NCBI GenBank assembly: GCA_963748095.1
Contig: CAVVIO010000016.1
Span: 1-64,000 of the forward strand
Length of the DNA stretch: 64,000 bases
From: CAVVIO01 sp963748095
GTDB lineage: Bacteria; Bacteroidota; Bacteroidia; Bacteroidales; UBA10428
Reading direction: 5' to 3'
Within the stretch, counting starts at the first letter, position 1. Each line of letters begins with the position of its first letter. This document shows positions 19,361 through 27,368 of the stretch, piece by piece. Under the pieces are notes generated by a model. That model was not told the DNA's origin. It saw only the letters and a list, made by a program, of their open reading frames with translations, and made no database searches. Made by a program: the position numbers and the translations under genes.

Positions 19361-21628
19361 GTGAAGAGACTGTGGATCGCGTTCGCGCTCGTCGTCGTCG
19401 CATCGTTCGCCACGCTCGGCTGGGTGGGCGTGCGCATCTATCAGCAGGCGCCGCCGATTCCCGCGCAGGTCGTGACGCGGTCGGGCGCCGTCGTCGTCAC
19501 GGGCGACGACATCCGCGCCGGCCAGGACGTCTGGCGGGCGATGGGCGGCATGGAGGTCGGCTCGATCTGGGGGCACGGCAGCTACGTCGCGCCCGACTGG
19601 ACGGCCGACTACCTGCACCGCGAGGCGCTGTTCGCGCTCGACGCGTGGAGCCGCGAGGCCTACGGCCGGCCCTACGCGTCGGACGGGCCCGAGACGCAGG
19701 CCGCGCTGCGGCAGCGCGTGCAGGACACCTTCCGCCCCAACACGCTCCGGGCCGACGGCACGCTCGTCATCGACGACGTGCGCGCCGGCGCCTTCGGCGC
19801 GGCGGTGGCGCACTACACGGACGTCTTCGGCAAGGGCCGGACGGCGTACGCCGTGCCGGCCGGCGCCGTCGTGGCGCCCGACCGCGCGCGCGCGCTCACC
19901 GCCTTCTTCTTCTGGACGTCGTGGGCGGCCTCGACCGACCGGCCCGGCGACACGGTGACCTACACGAGCAACTGGCCGCACGAGCCGCTGGTCGGCAACC
20001 GGCCCACGGGCGGGGCGGTCGTCTGGACGGGCGTGAGCATCATCCTGCTGCTCTTCGGCATCGGCGCCATGGCCTTCTTCTACGCGACCCGCCCGCACGA
20101 GCTGCCGCCCGACGACCTGCCGGCGCGCGACCCGCTGCTCGGCTCGACCGCGTCGCCGTCGCAGCGCGCCGTCGTGAAGTACTTCTGGACCGTGTGCGGC
20201 CTGGCGCTCCTGCAGATCGTGATGGGCGTCATCACGGCGCACTACGGCGTCGAGGGCGGCGGCTTCTTCGGCATCCCGCTCGACCAGGTGCTGCCCTACG
20301 CGGTGACGCGCACGTGGCACACGCAGCTCGGCATCTTCTGGATCGCCACGGCGTGGCTCGCCGCGGGCCTGTTCATCGCGCCGGCCGTCGGCGGCGCGCG
20401 AGCCGCGCTTCCAGCGCCTGGGCGTCAACGTGCTCTTCGGCGCGCTCGTGCTCGTCGTGCTCGGCTCGATGGCCGGCGAGTGGATGAGCGTGAAGAACCT
20501 GCTGCCCGGCGACCTGTGGTTCTGGTTCGGGCACAACGGGCTACGAGTACATCGACCTCGGGCGCGTGTGGCAGATCGCGCTGCTCACCGGCCTCTTCCT
20601 GTGGCTGTTCCTGATGGTGCGCGCCATCCTGCCGGCGCTCAAGCGCCGCGACGAGCAGCGGCCGATCCTGGTGCTCTTCACGATCTCGATCGTCGCGATT
20701 GCCGGCTTCTACGGCGCCGCGCTCGGCGCCGGCCGGCACACCAACCTCGCCATGGCCGAGTACTGGCGCTGGTGGGTCGTCCACCTCTGGGTGGAAGGCT
20801 TCTTCGAGGTGTTCGCGACCGTCGTGATCGCGTTCCTCTTCGCGCGCCTGCGCCTGGTCGGCCTGAAGAGCGCCGGCGAGGCCAGCGTGCTGTCGTCCAC
20901 CATCTTCCTGTCGGGCGGCATCGTCGGCACGCTGCACCACCTGTACTTCAGCGGCACGCCCACCGTGGCGCTGGCGCTCGGCTCGGTCTTCTCGGCGCTC
21001 GAGGTGGTGCCGCTGCTCTTCGTCGGGTTCGAGGCGTGGCACAACCTGAAGCTCGCCGGCGCGCGGCCGTGGGTGCGCAGGTACCGGTGGCCGATCTACT
21101 TCTTCGTGGCGGTGGCGTTCTGGAACCTGGTCGGCGCGGGCCTGTTCGGCTTCATGATCAACCCGCCGATCGCGCTCTACTACATGCAGGGCCTGAACAC
21201 CACGCCCGTGCACGGCCACGCCGCGCTCTTCGGCGTCTACGGCATGCTGGGCTTCGGCCTGATGCTGTTCGTGCTGCGCGCGCTCAGGCCCGACGCGCAG
21301 TGGAAGGAAGGGCTGCTGCGCGTCTCGTTCTGGGCCATCAACGGGGGCCTGCTCGCCATGGTCACGATCAGCCTGCTGCCGATCGGCCTGATGCAGACCT
21401 GGGCGTCGGTCGAGCACGGCTACGCCTACGCGCGGAGCCCGGAGTTCCTCCAGACCGGAATCCTGCAGACGCTGCGCTGGATGCGCGCGCCCGGCGACAT
21501 CATCTTCTCGATCGGCGTCGCGGCGCTGGTGCTCTTCGTCGTGGGGCTGTCGGCCGGCTTCTCTATCGCTCCGGCACGCGGCACGGAGCGACGAGGCGCG
21601 CGCCTACCGCTTCGTGCGCGCGAAGTAG
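19361..21628 (+). CDS. norZ: Quinol-dependent nitric oxide reductase (qNOR), frameshifted
   Basis: A ~750-residue single-subunit NO reductase converting 2 NO to N2O with quinol electrons. The N-terminal helix plus ~190-residue periplasmic domain (GDDIRAGQDVWRAMGGMEVG to TYTSNWPHEP) distinguishes qNOR from cytochrome-c NorB. The haem-copper-oxidase-like core has TRTWHTQLGIFWIATAW (haem His), GEWMSVKNLLPGDLWFW, WWVVHLWVEGFFEVFAT (FeB His and catalytic Glu), GTLHHLYF (FeB His pair) and PVHGHAALFGVYG (haem b3 and b His). The GTG at 19361 has AAGGA upstream. Frame shifts occur near 20400, 20540 and 21565; the stop at 21628 follows RFVRAK in the third frame and is the least certain part. Confidence 0.9.
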
Positions 21629-21633
21629 GCTGT

Positions 21634-21846
21634 CGGTTCGGGGGGCGGGGGTTCGGGGGGTCGGGGGGTCGGGGGGTCGGGGGGTCGGGGGTTCTCGGGT
21701 TCACGGGTTCACAGGTTCGGGTTCGCGGGTTCCGGGTTCGCGGGTTCCGGGTTCGCGGGTTCCGGGTTCGGAGGTTCTCCGGTTCGGCGTAACGGGAGCA
21801 CTGGTGAACCGGGGAACCCGAGCACTCCCGAACCTCCCGAACCTGC
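21634..21846. repeat. Longest GGTTC/GAACC array with GGGGTC subarray and conserved core
   Basis: A GGGGGGTCGGG sub-array with ~8-bp period (21650-21690) leads into GGTTCGCGGGTTCCGG units (21690-21780). The core GTTCGGCGTAACGGGAGCAC-TGGTGAAC is at 21782-21809, and a short GAACC arm runs to 21846. It lies between the convergent NO reductase and aldo/keto reductase genes. Confidence 0.85.
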
Positions 21847-21850
21847 GAAG

Positions 21851-22819
21851 CTAGCGAGCACTCTTCCGCTCAATCTCGTCCAGCTCCGCGCGAGAGAGCG
21901 CGAGCTCCGGTGCTCCGATCCAGCCGTCCACCTGGCCGGGGCGCCGCGCGCCGACGATCGCGGCGGTGACGGCGGGGTGGCGGAGGGTCCAGGCCACGGC
22001 CACCGCCGCGGGCGTCGTGGAGTGCGCGTGCCCGATGGCGCCGAGCGTCTCGACGAGCGCCAGGTTGCGCGTGAGGTTCGGCTCCTGGAACTCCGGGTTC
22101 ATCGTCTTGCGCCAGTCGTCGGCCGGGAGGGCGGCGATCCGCTCGCGCGTCATCGCGCCGGCGAGCAGGCCCGACTGCATCGGCGAGTACACGATGACGC
22201 CGATGCCGTGCGTCCGGCAGTACGGGAGGATCTCGTCCTCCACCGCGCGGTTGAGCATCGAGTAGGGCGGCTGCAGGCTGGCGATCGGCGCGATCGCCCG
22301 CGCGCGCTCGAGGTGCTCGACCGTGAAGTTCGACACGCCAATCCACCGCACCTTGCCGGCGGCCTGGAGCCCGGCGAGCGTCTCCCACGCCTCCTCGATG
22401 TGCGGCGCCGGCTTGCCGGGCGGCATCTGCGGCCAGTGAATCTGATAGAGGTCGATCGCGTCGACGCCGAGGCGCCGGAGGCTCGCGTCGATCTCGCGCA
22501 GGATCGACGCGCGCGTGATGTCGTGCCGGATCTGCCGGTCGCCGTCCCAGACGAGGCCGCACTTGGTGAAGATGTACGGCCGCTTCGACCGGCCCGCGAG
22601 CGCCTTCGCCACGACCTCCTCGGATCGGCCGAGGCCGTAGGCGGCGGCCGTGTCGATCCAGTTCACGCCGAGGTCGAGGGCGCGGTGGATGGCCGCGATC
22701 GACTCGCGGTCGTCCTGCGGGCCCCAGCCGAACCGCCAGCCGCCGCCGCCGAGCGCCCAGGCGCCGAAGCCCACCGGCGTGATGCGCAGGTCCGTGTGGC
22801 CGAGCTGACGCGTGAGCAT
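21851..22819 (-). CDS. Aldo/keto reductase
   Basis: A 322-residue NADPH-dependent AKR-superfamily oxidoreductase. The catalytic tetrad is visible: Asp and Tyr in NWIDTAAAYGLGRSEE, Lys in YIFTKCGLVWD, and His in LYQIHWPQMPPG. The NADP-binding region SNFTVEHLERA and the C-terminal VAVAWTLRHPAVTAAIVGARRPGQVD are typical of AKR proteins of the YghZ/IolS type. The start ATG at 22819 shares a base with the stop of the upstream cupin gene, so the two are translationally coupled. Substrate not determinable; the pairing with a cupin suggests sugar or keto-acid metabolism (inference). Confidence 0.9.
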   Translation of the reverse strand: MLTRQLGHTDLRITPVGFGAWALGGGGWRFGWGPQDDRESIAAIHRALDLGVNWIDTAAAYGLGRSEEVVAKALAGRSKRPYIFTKCGLVWDGDRQIRHDITRASILREIDASLRRLGVDAIDLYQIHWPQMPPGKPAPHIEEAWETLAGLQAAGKVRWIGVSNFTVEHLERARAIAPIASLQPPYSMLNRAVEDEILPYCRTHGIGVIVYSPMQSGLLAGAMTRERIAALPADDWRKTMNPEFQEPNLTRNLALVETLGAIGHAHSTTPAAVAVAWTLRHPAVTAAIVGARRPGQVDGWIGAPELALSRAELDEIERKSAR

Positions 22820-23154
22820 CAGTCCTCCCGCGCCGCCGAGAAGAGCACGAGCACCGAGAGGTCCTCGGTGATCGAGTGGAAGCGGTGGTCCACGCCCGCC
22901 TTGACGTACAGCACCGAGCCCTTCTGCACCGTCCGGTCCGCGCCCTCGACGGTGAAGACGCCGAGGCCGTCGAGCACGACATAGACCTCGTCCTCGTCGT
23001 GCGGCGTCTGACGGTCGGTGGCCCCGGCGGGCAGCACGTACAGGCCGCAGTTGAGCGCGGGCACGCGCAGGAACTCGTAATAGGGGTCGTCGGTCTGCCG
23101 CTGGAGCCGCTCGAGCTCGGCGACCTCGAACAGGGCGAAGGGGCGGTCGGTCAT
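22819..23154 (-). CDS. Cupin-domain protein
   Basis: A 111-residue single-cupin protein. The first cupin motif is DRQTPHDEDEVYVVLDGLG (two His/Glu metal ligands plus Glu), and the second is KGSVLYVKAGVDHRFHSITED, which supplies the last His. The family binds a divalent metal and includes dioxygenases, isomerases and sugar epimerases; nothing here fixes a reaction. The ATG follows a strong GGAGGA site 8 bp upstream. Its TGA overlaps the ATG of the aldo/keto reductase, so the two form one transcription and translation unit. A GGTTC array lies just upstream of the promoter region. Confidence 0.88.
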   Translation of the reverse strand: MTDRPFALFEVAELERLQRQTDDPYYEFLRVPALNCGLYVLPAGATDRQTPHDEDEVYVVLDGLGVFTVEGADRTVQKGSVLYVKAGVDHRFHSITEDLSVLVLFSAARED

Positions 23155-23190
23155 TTGGGGGTCCTCCGACTTGAATGAATATTGTAGTAG

Positions 23191-23256
23191 GGTTCGGGGG
23201 CAATGGGTTCGGGGGTTCGGGGGTTCTCGGGTTCCCGGGTTCTCGGGTTCGGGGGA
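23191..23256. repeat. GGTTC short-period array (single arm, no core)
   Basis: GGGTTCGGGGGTTCTCGGGT-type units with 8-9 bp period lie between the divergent cupin and GH20 genes, ending 5 bp before the GH20 start. The conserved core found at 19277 is absent. Confidence 0.8.
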
Positions 23257-23260
23257 TTTC

Positions 23261-24895
23261 ATGTCACGCAGCGTCCTGCTCGTCCTTCTGTCGGCGGTCG
23301 TCGGGGCCGCGGCGCTCCGGGGCCAGCCGGCGCCGGCCGTCGCGATCGTGCCCCAGCCGGCCTCGCTGGAGGTCCAGCCCGGGTCGTTCACGCTCACGCC
23401 CGACACCGTGATCATCACGGACCAGGCGAGCAACGGCGCCGCGCGGTGGCTGGCGGCGTACCTGGGGCCGGCGACCGGCTACCCGCTGCCGGTGGCCATG
23501 GGCTCGGTGCCGGCGCGGAACCGCGTGGTCTTCCGGCACGACCCGTCGCTCGCCCGGCTCGGCCCGGAGGGCTACCGGCTCGAGGTCGCGCCGGACGGCA
23601 TCGAGGTGCGCGCCGCAGGCCTCGCCGGCGCGTTCTACGCCGTGCAGACGATCCGCCAGCTGCTGCCGCCGGCCGTCTTCCGCGCGGCGTACGTGCCCGG
23701 CGCCGACTGGACGCTGCCCGCCGTGCGGATCGAGGACACGCCGCGCTTCCGGTGGCGCGGGGCGCACCTCGACGTGGCGCGGCACTTCATGCCGAAGGAG
23801 TTCGTGAAGAAGTACATCGACCTCCTCGCGCTGCACAAGCTGAACACGTTCCACTGGCACCTGACGGACGACCAGGGCTGGCGGATCGAGATCAAGAAAT
23901 ACCCGCGGCTGACCTCCGTGGGCGCGTGGCGCGCGCAGACGCTCGTCGGCCACTCGACCGACGACCCGTCGGCCGAGCGCTACGACGGCGTGCGCCACGG
24001 CGGCTTCTACACGCAGGACGACGTGCGGGAGATCGTGGAGTACGCGCGGGCGCGGTTCGTGAAGGTCGTGCCCGAGATCGAGATGCCGGGCCACTCGGTC
24101 GCCGCGATTGCCGCCTACCCCGACCTCGGCGTCACGGGCCAGCCCACCGAGGTCGCCACCAAGTGGGGCGTCTTCGACGACATCCTCAATCCGTCCGATC
24201 ACACCATCGCGTTCATGCAGGACGTGCTCACCGAGGTGATGGCGCTCTTCCCCAGCCCGGAGATCCACCTCGGCGGCGACGAGGCGGTGAAGACGAAGTG
24301 GAAGGCCAGCCCCGAGGTGCAGGCGCGCATCAAGGCGCTCGGGCTGAAGGACGAGGAGGCAGCTGCAGGGCTGGTTCATGAAGCAGATGGACGCGTTCCT
24401 GGCGAAGCACGGCCGGCGGCTCGTCGGCTGGGACGAAATCCTCGAGGGCGGACTGTCGCCGAACGCGGTCGTGATGTCGTGGCGCGGCGAGAAGGGCGGG
24501 ATCGCCGCGGCGCGCGCCGGCCACGACGTCGTGATGGCGCCGAACACGTACACCTACTTCGACTACTACCAGTCGAAGGACCGCGACCGCGAGCCGCTGG
24601 CGATTGGCGGCGACCTGCCGCTCGAGCAGGTGTACGGCTACGACCCGGTGCCCGCCGGGCTCGAGCCCGAGTTCGCGTCGCACGTCCTCGGCGCGCAGGG
24701 CCAGCTGTGGAGCGAGGTACCTGCCGGGGCCGAAGGCGGTCGAGTACATGGCGTTCCCGCGCCTGTGCGCGCTCGCCGAGGTCGTGTGGACGCCGAAGGC
24801 GCGCAAGGACTACCCGGATTTCCTCGCGCGCCTCGCGACGTCATCTCCAGCGGCTGTCGATTCTCGACGTCAATTACCGGCCGCTCGATCAGTAG
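23261..24895 (+). CDS. Beta-N-acetylhexosaminidase, GH20 family, secreted; two frameshifts
   Basis: A ~544-residue exported GH20 enzyme that removes terminal GlcNAc/GalNAc from chitooligosaccharides or glycoconjugates. The signal peptide (LLVLLSAVVGAAALRGQPAP) is followed by a GH20b domain (VAIVPQPASLEVQPGSFTL to GAFYAVQTIRQLLP). The TIM barrel has RWRGAHLDVARHFMPKEFV, FHWHLTDDQGWRIEIKKYP, PEIEMPGHSVAAIAAYP, and the catalytic Asp-Glu pair in IHLGGDEAVKTKW. GWDEILEGG and SWRGEKGG line the sugar site. The frame slips near 24358 and 24720, and the tail VNYRPLDQ ends at a TAG inside the next repeat. Substrate-assisted catalysis is the known mechanism of the family. Confidence 0.92.
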   Translation: MSRSVLLVLLSAVVGAAALRGQPAPAVAIVPQPASLEVQPGSFTLTPDTVIITDQASNGAARWLAAYLGPATGYPLPVAMGSVPARNRVVFRHDPSLARLGPEGYRLEVAPDGIEVRAAGLAGAFYAVQTIRQLLPPAVFRAAYVPGADWTLPAVRIEDTPRFRWRGAHLDVARHFMPKEFVKKYIDLLALHKLNTFHWHLTDDQGWRIEIKKYPRLTSVGAWRAQTLVGHSTDDPSAERYDGVRHGGFYTQDDVREIVEYARARFVKVVPEIEMPGHSVAAIAAYPDLGVTGQPTEVATKWGVFDDILNPSDHTIAFMQDVLTEVMALFPSPEIHLGGDEAVKTKWKASPEVQARIKALGLKDEEAAAGLVHEADGRVPGEARPAARRLGRNPRGRTVAERGRDVVARREGRDRRGARRPRRRDGAEHVHLLRLLPVEGPRPRAAGDWRRPAARAGVRLRPGARRARARVRVARPRRAGPAVERGTCRGRRRSSTWRSRACARSPRSCGRRRRARTTRISSRASRRHLQRLSILDVNYRPLDQ

Positions 24896-25008
24896 GTTCG
24901 GGAGGTTCGGGGGTGCTCGGGTTCGCGGGTTCCCAGGTTCGGGTTCCGTGCGGACGTAGCGCGGGGCTTCAGCCCTGCGCCAGGAAGGCGCACGTCTGAA
25001 GACGTGCG
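24896..25008. repeat. GGTTC array plus GC palindromes
   Basis: GGTTCGGGAGGTTCGGGGGT-type units (to about 24948) are followed by CGTAGCGCGGGGCTTCAGCCC-type and GCGCACGTCTGAAGACGTGC palindromes. This combines the short-period array with the palindrome family between convergent genes. Confidence 0.75.
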
Positions 25009-26052
25009 CTACACCTCCACCACCACCTTCCCCACGCTCTCGCCGCTCTTCAGCCACGCCATCGCGGCCGGCGTCTGGTCGAACGGGAACCGGCGGCCGA
25101 CCAGCGGCGGCCCGGGGCACAGGCGCTCGAGCGACGCGAAAGCGTCGGGCAGGCGGCTGGCCTGGTTCCAGAGCCAGATGAGATTGAAGCCCATCACGCT
25201 CCGGTTGTCGGTCATGAGCGACAGGGGATCGATGGTCGGGCGCCGGAGGTAGCGCAGCAGCAGCCGCGGGCTGAGGCGGCGCCGGCCGCGCGGCATGAAG
25301 TCGGCCGCGCCGTACACCACGAGCCGCCCGCGCGGCCGCAGCCGCTCGAACGCCGGCCGGAGGTACGGCCCCGCCACGGCGTCGAACACGACGTCGAGCC
25401 CGTCGGCGCCCGCGGCCGCGAGCGCGCGGTCAATCTGATCGCCGAACTGCCGCCGGTCGCGGACGATGGCGAGGTCCGGCGCGACCCCGCGCTCGTCGAT
25501 CAGGAACCGCCGCTTCTCCTCGCGCCCGACGACGCAGATGGGCGTGGCGCCGATCGAGCGGAGGATGGCGAGCGCGAGGAGGCCGACGCCGCCGGCGGCG
25601 GACTGCAGCAGCACCCGCTCGCCCGCCTCGACGCGCGCGAGCTCGACGAGGCCGTACAACGCCGTCAGCCCCTGCACCGGAAACGCGGCCGCCTGGGCCG
25701 CGCTCCAGCCGTCCGGGATCCGCCGGAGCAGCCGCGCCGACGCGTTGAGCGCCGTCGCGTACGCGCCGAAGCGCGTCATGCCGAAGACCCGGTCGCCCTC
25801 GCGCACCGCCGGCGCGCCGCCGGAGTCGCCGGCGGGCGGCCCCAGCGCCTCGACGGCGCCGGCGAACTCGAGGCCGGGCACGAACGAGCCCTTGGGCGTG
25901 GCGGAATAGAGGCCGAGGCAGGCGAAGACGTCCGCGAAGTTGAGGCCGACGGCCTCGACGCGCACGCGCGCCTCGCCCGGTCCGGGCGGCGGCAGCTCTT
26001 CGTCCCGCCGCGTCAGCCGGTCCAGCGAGCCGGCGCGGTCAATCCGCCACAC
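25009..26052 (-). CDS. Zinc-free MDR-type quinone/alcohol oxidoreductase
   Basis: A 347-residue medium-chain dehydrogenase/reductase of the quinone-oxidoreductase (Qor/VAT-1-like) branch. It has GroES-like VRVEAVGLNFADVFACLG and GLEFAGAVEALG segments, then the Rossmann motif LLQSAAGGVGLLALAILRSI and ICVVGREEKRRFL. RLVVYGAADFMPRGRR and the C-terminal DQTPAAMAWLKSGESVGKVVV complete the fold. No catalytic zinc ligand set is present. The GTG at 26052 begins WRIDRAGSLDRLT, a normal family N-terminus; no longer start is plausible because a GGTTC array lies directly upstream. It probably reduces an enone or quinone with NADPH. Confidence 0.88.
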   Translation of the reverse strand: MWRIDRAGSLDRLTRRDEELPPPGPGEARVRVEAVGLNFADVFACLGLYSATPKGSFVPGLEFAGAVEALGPPAGDSGGAPAVREGDRVFGMTRFGAYATALNASARLLRRIPDGWSAAQAAAFPVQGLTALYGLVELARVEAGERVLLQSAAGGVGLLALAILRSIGATPICVVGREEKRRFLIDERGVAPDLAIVRDRRQFGDQIDRALAAAGADGLDVVFDAVAGPYLRPAFERLRPRGRLVVYGAADFMPRGRRRLSPRLLLRYLRRPTIDPLSLMTDNRSVMGFNLIWLWNQASRLPDAFASLERLCPGPPLVGRRFPFDQTPAAMAWLKSGESVGKVVVEV

Positions 26053-26056
26053 GGAA

Positions 26057-26126
26057 CGGGTTCGGGGGTTCGGGGGTTCTCGGGTTCCCGGGTTCACGGG
26101 TTCGGGGTTCGCAGGTTCCCGGTTCA
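26057..26126. repeat. GGTTC short-period array (single arm)
   Basis: GGGTTCGGGGGTTCGGGGGT-type units, then GGGTTCACGG and GGTTCGCAGGTTCCC, end at GGTTCACG beside the stop codon of the aminotransferase. It separates two co-directional minus-strand genes. Confidence 0.8.
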
Positions 26127-27326
26127 CGCCGTCACGCGTTTCAGGGCGGCCGCCAGCTTCAGCACGTCTTCCTCGTCGTTGAAGTAGTGCGTCGAGGCGC
26201 GGAGGCCGCCGATGCCCGCCGTGTAGCGCATGGCGACGAAGACGCGCTCGCCGAGCAGGCGGTCGAGCAGCGCCCGGTCCTGTTTCGGGTCGTCGTAGCG
26301 GCTGAACATCGTGATGCCCGAGCGGCCCTTCGGGTCGTCGCTCGACACGATGCGCGCGCCGGCCTTGCGCAGCTCCGACGCGGCGAGCGCCGAGAGCTTC
26401 AGCACCTGCGCCTCGGCGCGGTCGATGCCGAGCGCGTTGACGAGCGCGAGCGACGCGCCGAGGCCGATGGCGCCCGGGTAGTTCGACGTGCCGGCGATCT
26501 CGAAGCGCTTCGCGACGCGCGGGAACGCGTAGGTCCGGTACGGCGTGATCGAGGGCGTCTCGAAGTACGCCTGCCATCCGCCCTCGGGCGACTCGAGCGC
26601 CAGGTAGCCCCACGACGACGGGTCGAGCTCGCCGAGCACGCGGTCCGAGAGGAACATCACGCCGCAGCCGAACGGCGCGTTCAGCCACTTGTGCCCGCCC
26701 GCGATCACGAAGTCGGCCCACGGGTCCGACAGGTCGATCGAGAGCGCGCCCATCTCCTGGATCGCGTCCACGACCACCCACAGGCCCTTCGCCCGGGCCA
26801 TCCGCCCGAGCGCCGGCGCGTCGACGCGCCAGCCCGAGCACCACTGCACCGACGACACGCACACCGCGCGGGTCCTCGCGTCGATCGCCCGCTCGAAGTC
26901 ATCAATCTTCAAGACGCCGTTCCGGCTGCGCACCGGCTTGATCTCGATGAGCCCCGCCGCCTGCTTCTGCGCCCACGGGATCGCCACCTGCAGGTACTCC
27001 GTGTCGGCGACGAGCACGTTGTCGCCGCGCTCGAACGGGATGGCGTTGGCCGCGATGTTCAGGCCGTGCGTCGTGCTCTCGACGAGCGCGATGTGCCGGA
27101 GGTCGGTCTTGAGCAGGGCCGCGGCCTCCTCGACCGCGCACTCGCGCTGCTCGTCCATGGCGAGGTGGTGCTTCGACGCGTCCTCGGAGGGGCACAGCAT
27201 GGCCGCGTCGAGAAACGCGCGGATGGCTTCGTGCGCCTGCCGCGGCACGAGGCTCACGCAGGCGGCGTCGAGGAACGTCTTGTCTTCGAGACCGGGAAAG
27301 GCCCGGCGGGCATCGTCGAGGGTCAT
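26124..27326 (-). CDS. Class V aminotransferase-fold PLP enzyme (cysteine-desulfurase-like)
   Basis: A 400-residue fold-type I PLP enzyme. It has FLDAACVSLVPRQAHEA near the N-terminus, the cofactor-contact segment ALVESTTHGLNIAANAI, the Asp of VVVDAIQEMGALSIDLS that pairs with the pyridine nitrogen, and the Schiff-base Lys in VIAGGHKWLNAPFGCGVMF. The C-terminal ITMFSRYDDPKQDRALLD to LRASTHYFNDEEDVLKLA is the small domain (Arg of GLRAS likely binds carboxylate). This matches class V isopenicillin-epimerase/SufS-like enzymes, but no active-site Cys loop typical of SufS is obvious. Reaction unknown. It is intact in one frame. Confidence 0.88.
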   Translation of the reverse strand: MTLDDARRAFPGLEDKTFLDAACVSLVPRQAHEAIRAFLDAAMLCPSEDASKHHLAMDEQRECAVEEAAALLKTDLRHIALVESTTHGLNIAANAIPFERGDNVLVADTEYLQVAIPWAQKQAAGLIEIKPVRSRNGVLKIDDFERAIDARTRAVCVSSVQWCSGWRVDAPALGRMARAKGLWVVVDAIQEMGALSIDLSDPWADFVIAGGHKWLNAPFGCGVMFLSDRVLGELDPSSWGYLALESPEGGWQAYFETPSITPYRTYAFPRVAKRFEIAGTSNYPGAIGLGASLALVNALGIDRAEAQVLKLSALAASELRKAGARIVSSDDPKGRSGITMFSRYDDPKQDRALLDRLLGERVFVAMRYTAGIGGLRASTHYFNDEEDVLKLAAALKRVTA

Positions 27327-27368
27327 CGGGACAGCATACAGCAGCCGGAGGCCAAAGGCCGGGGGCCT

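Noticed and set aside
21634..21846. Low-complexity protein (GFRVRGFRV-type repeats) extending the NO reductase
   Set aside because: It is the translation of the intergenic GGTTC array; the NO reductase reading ends before it in another frame.
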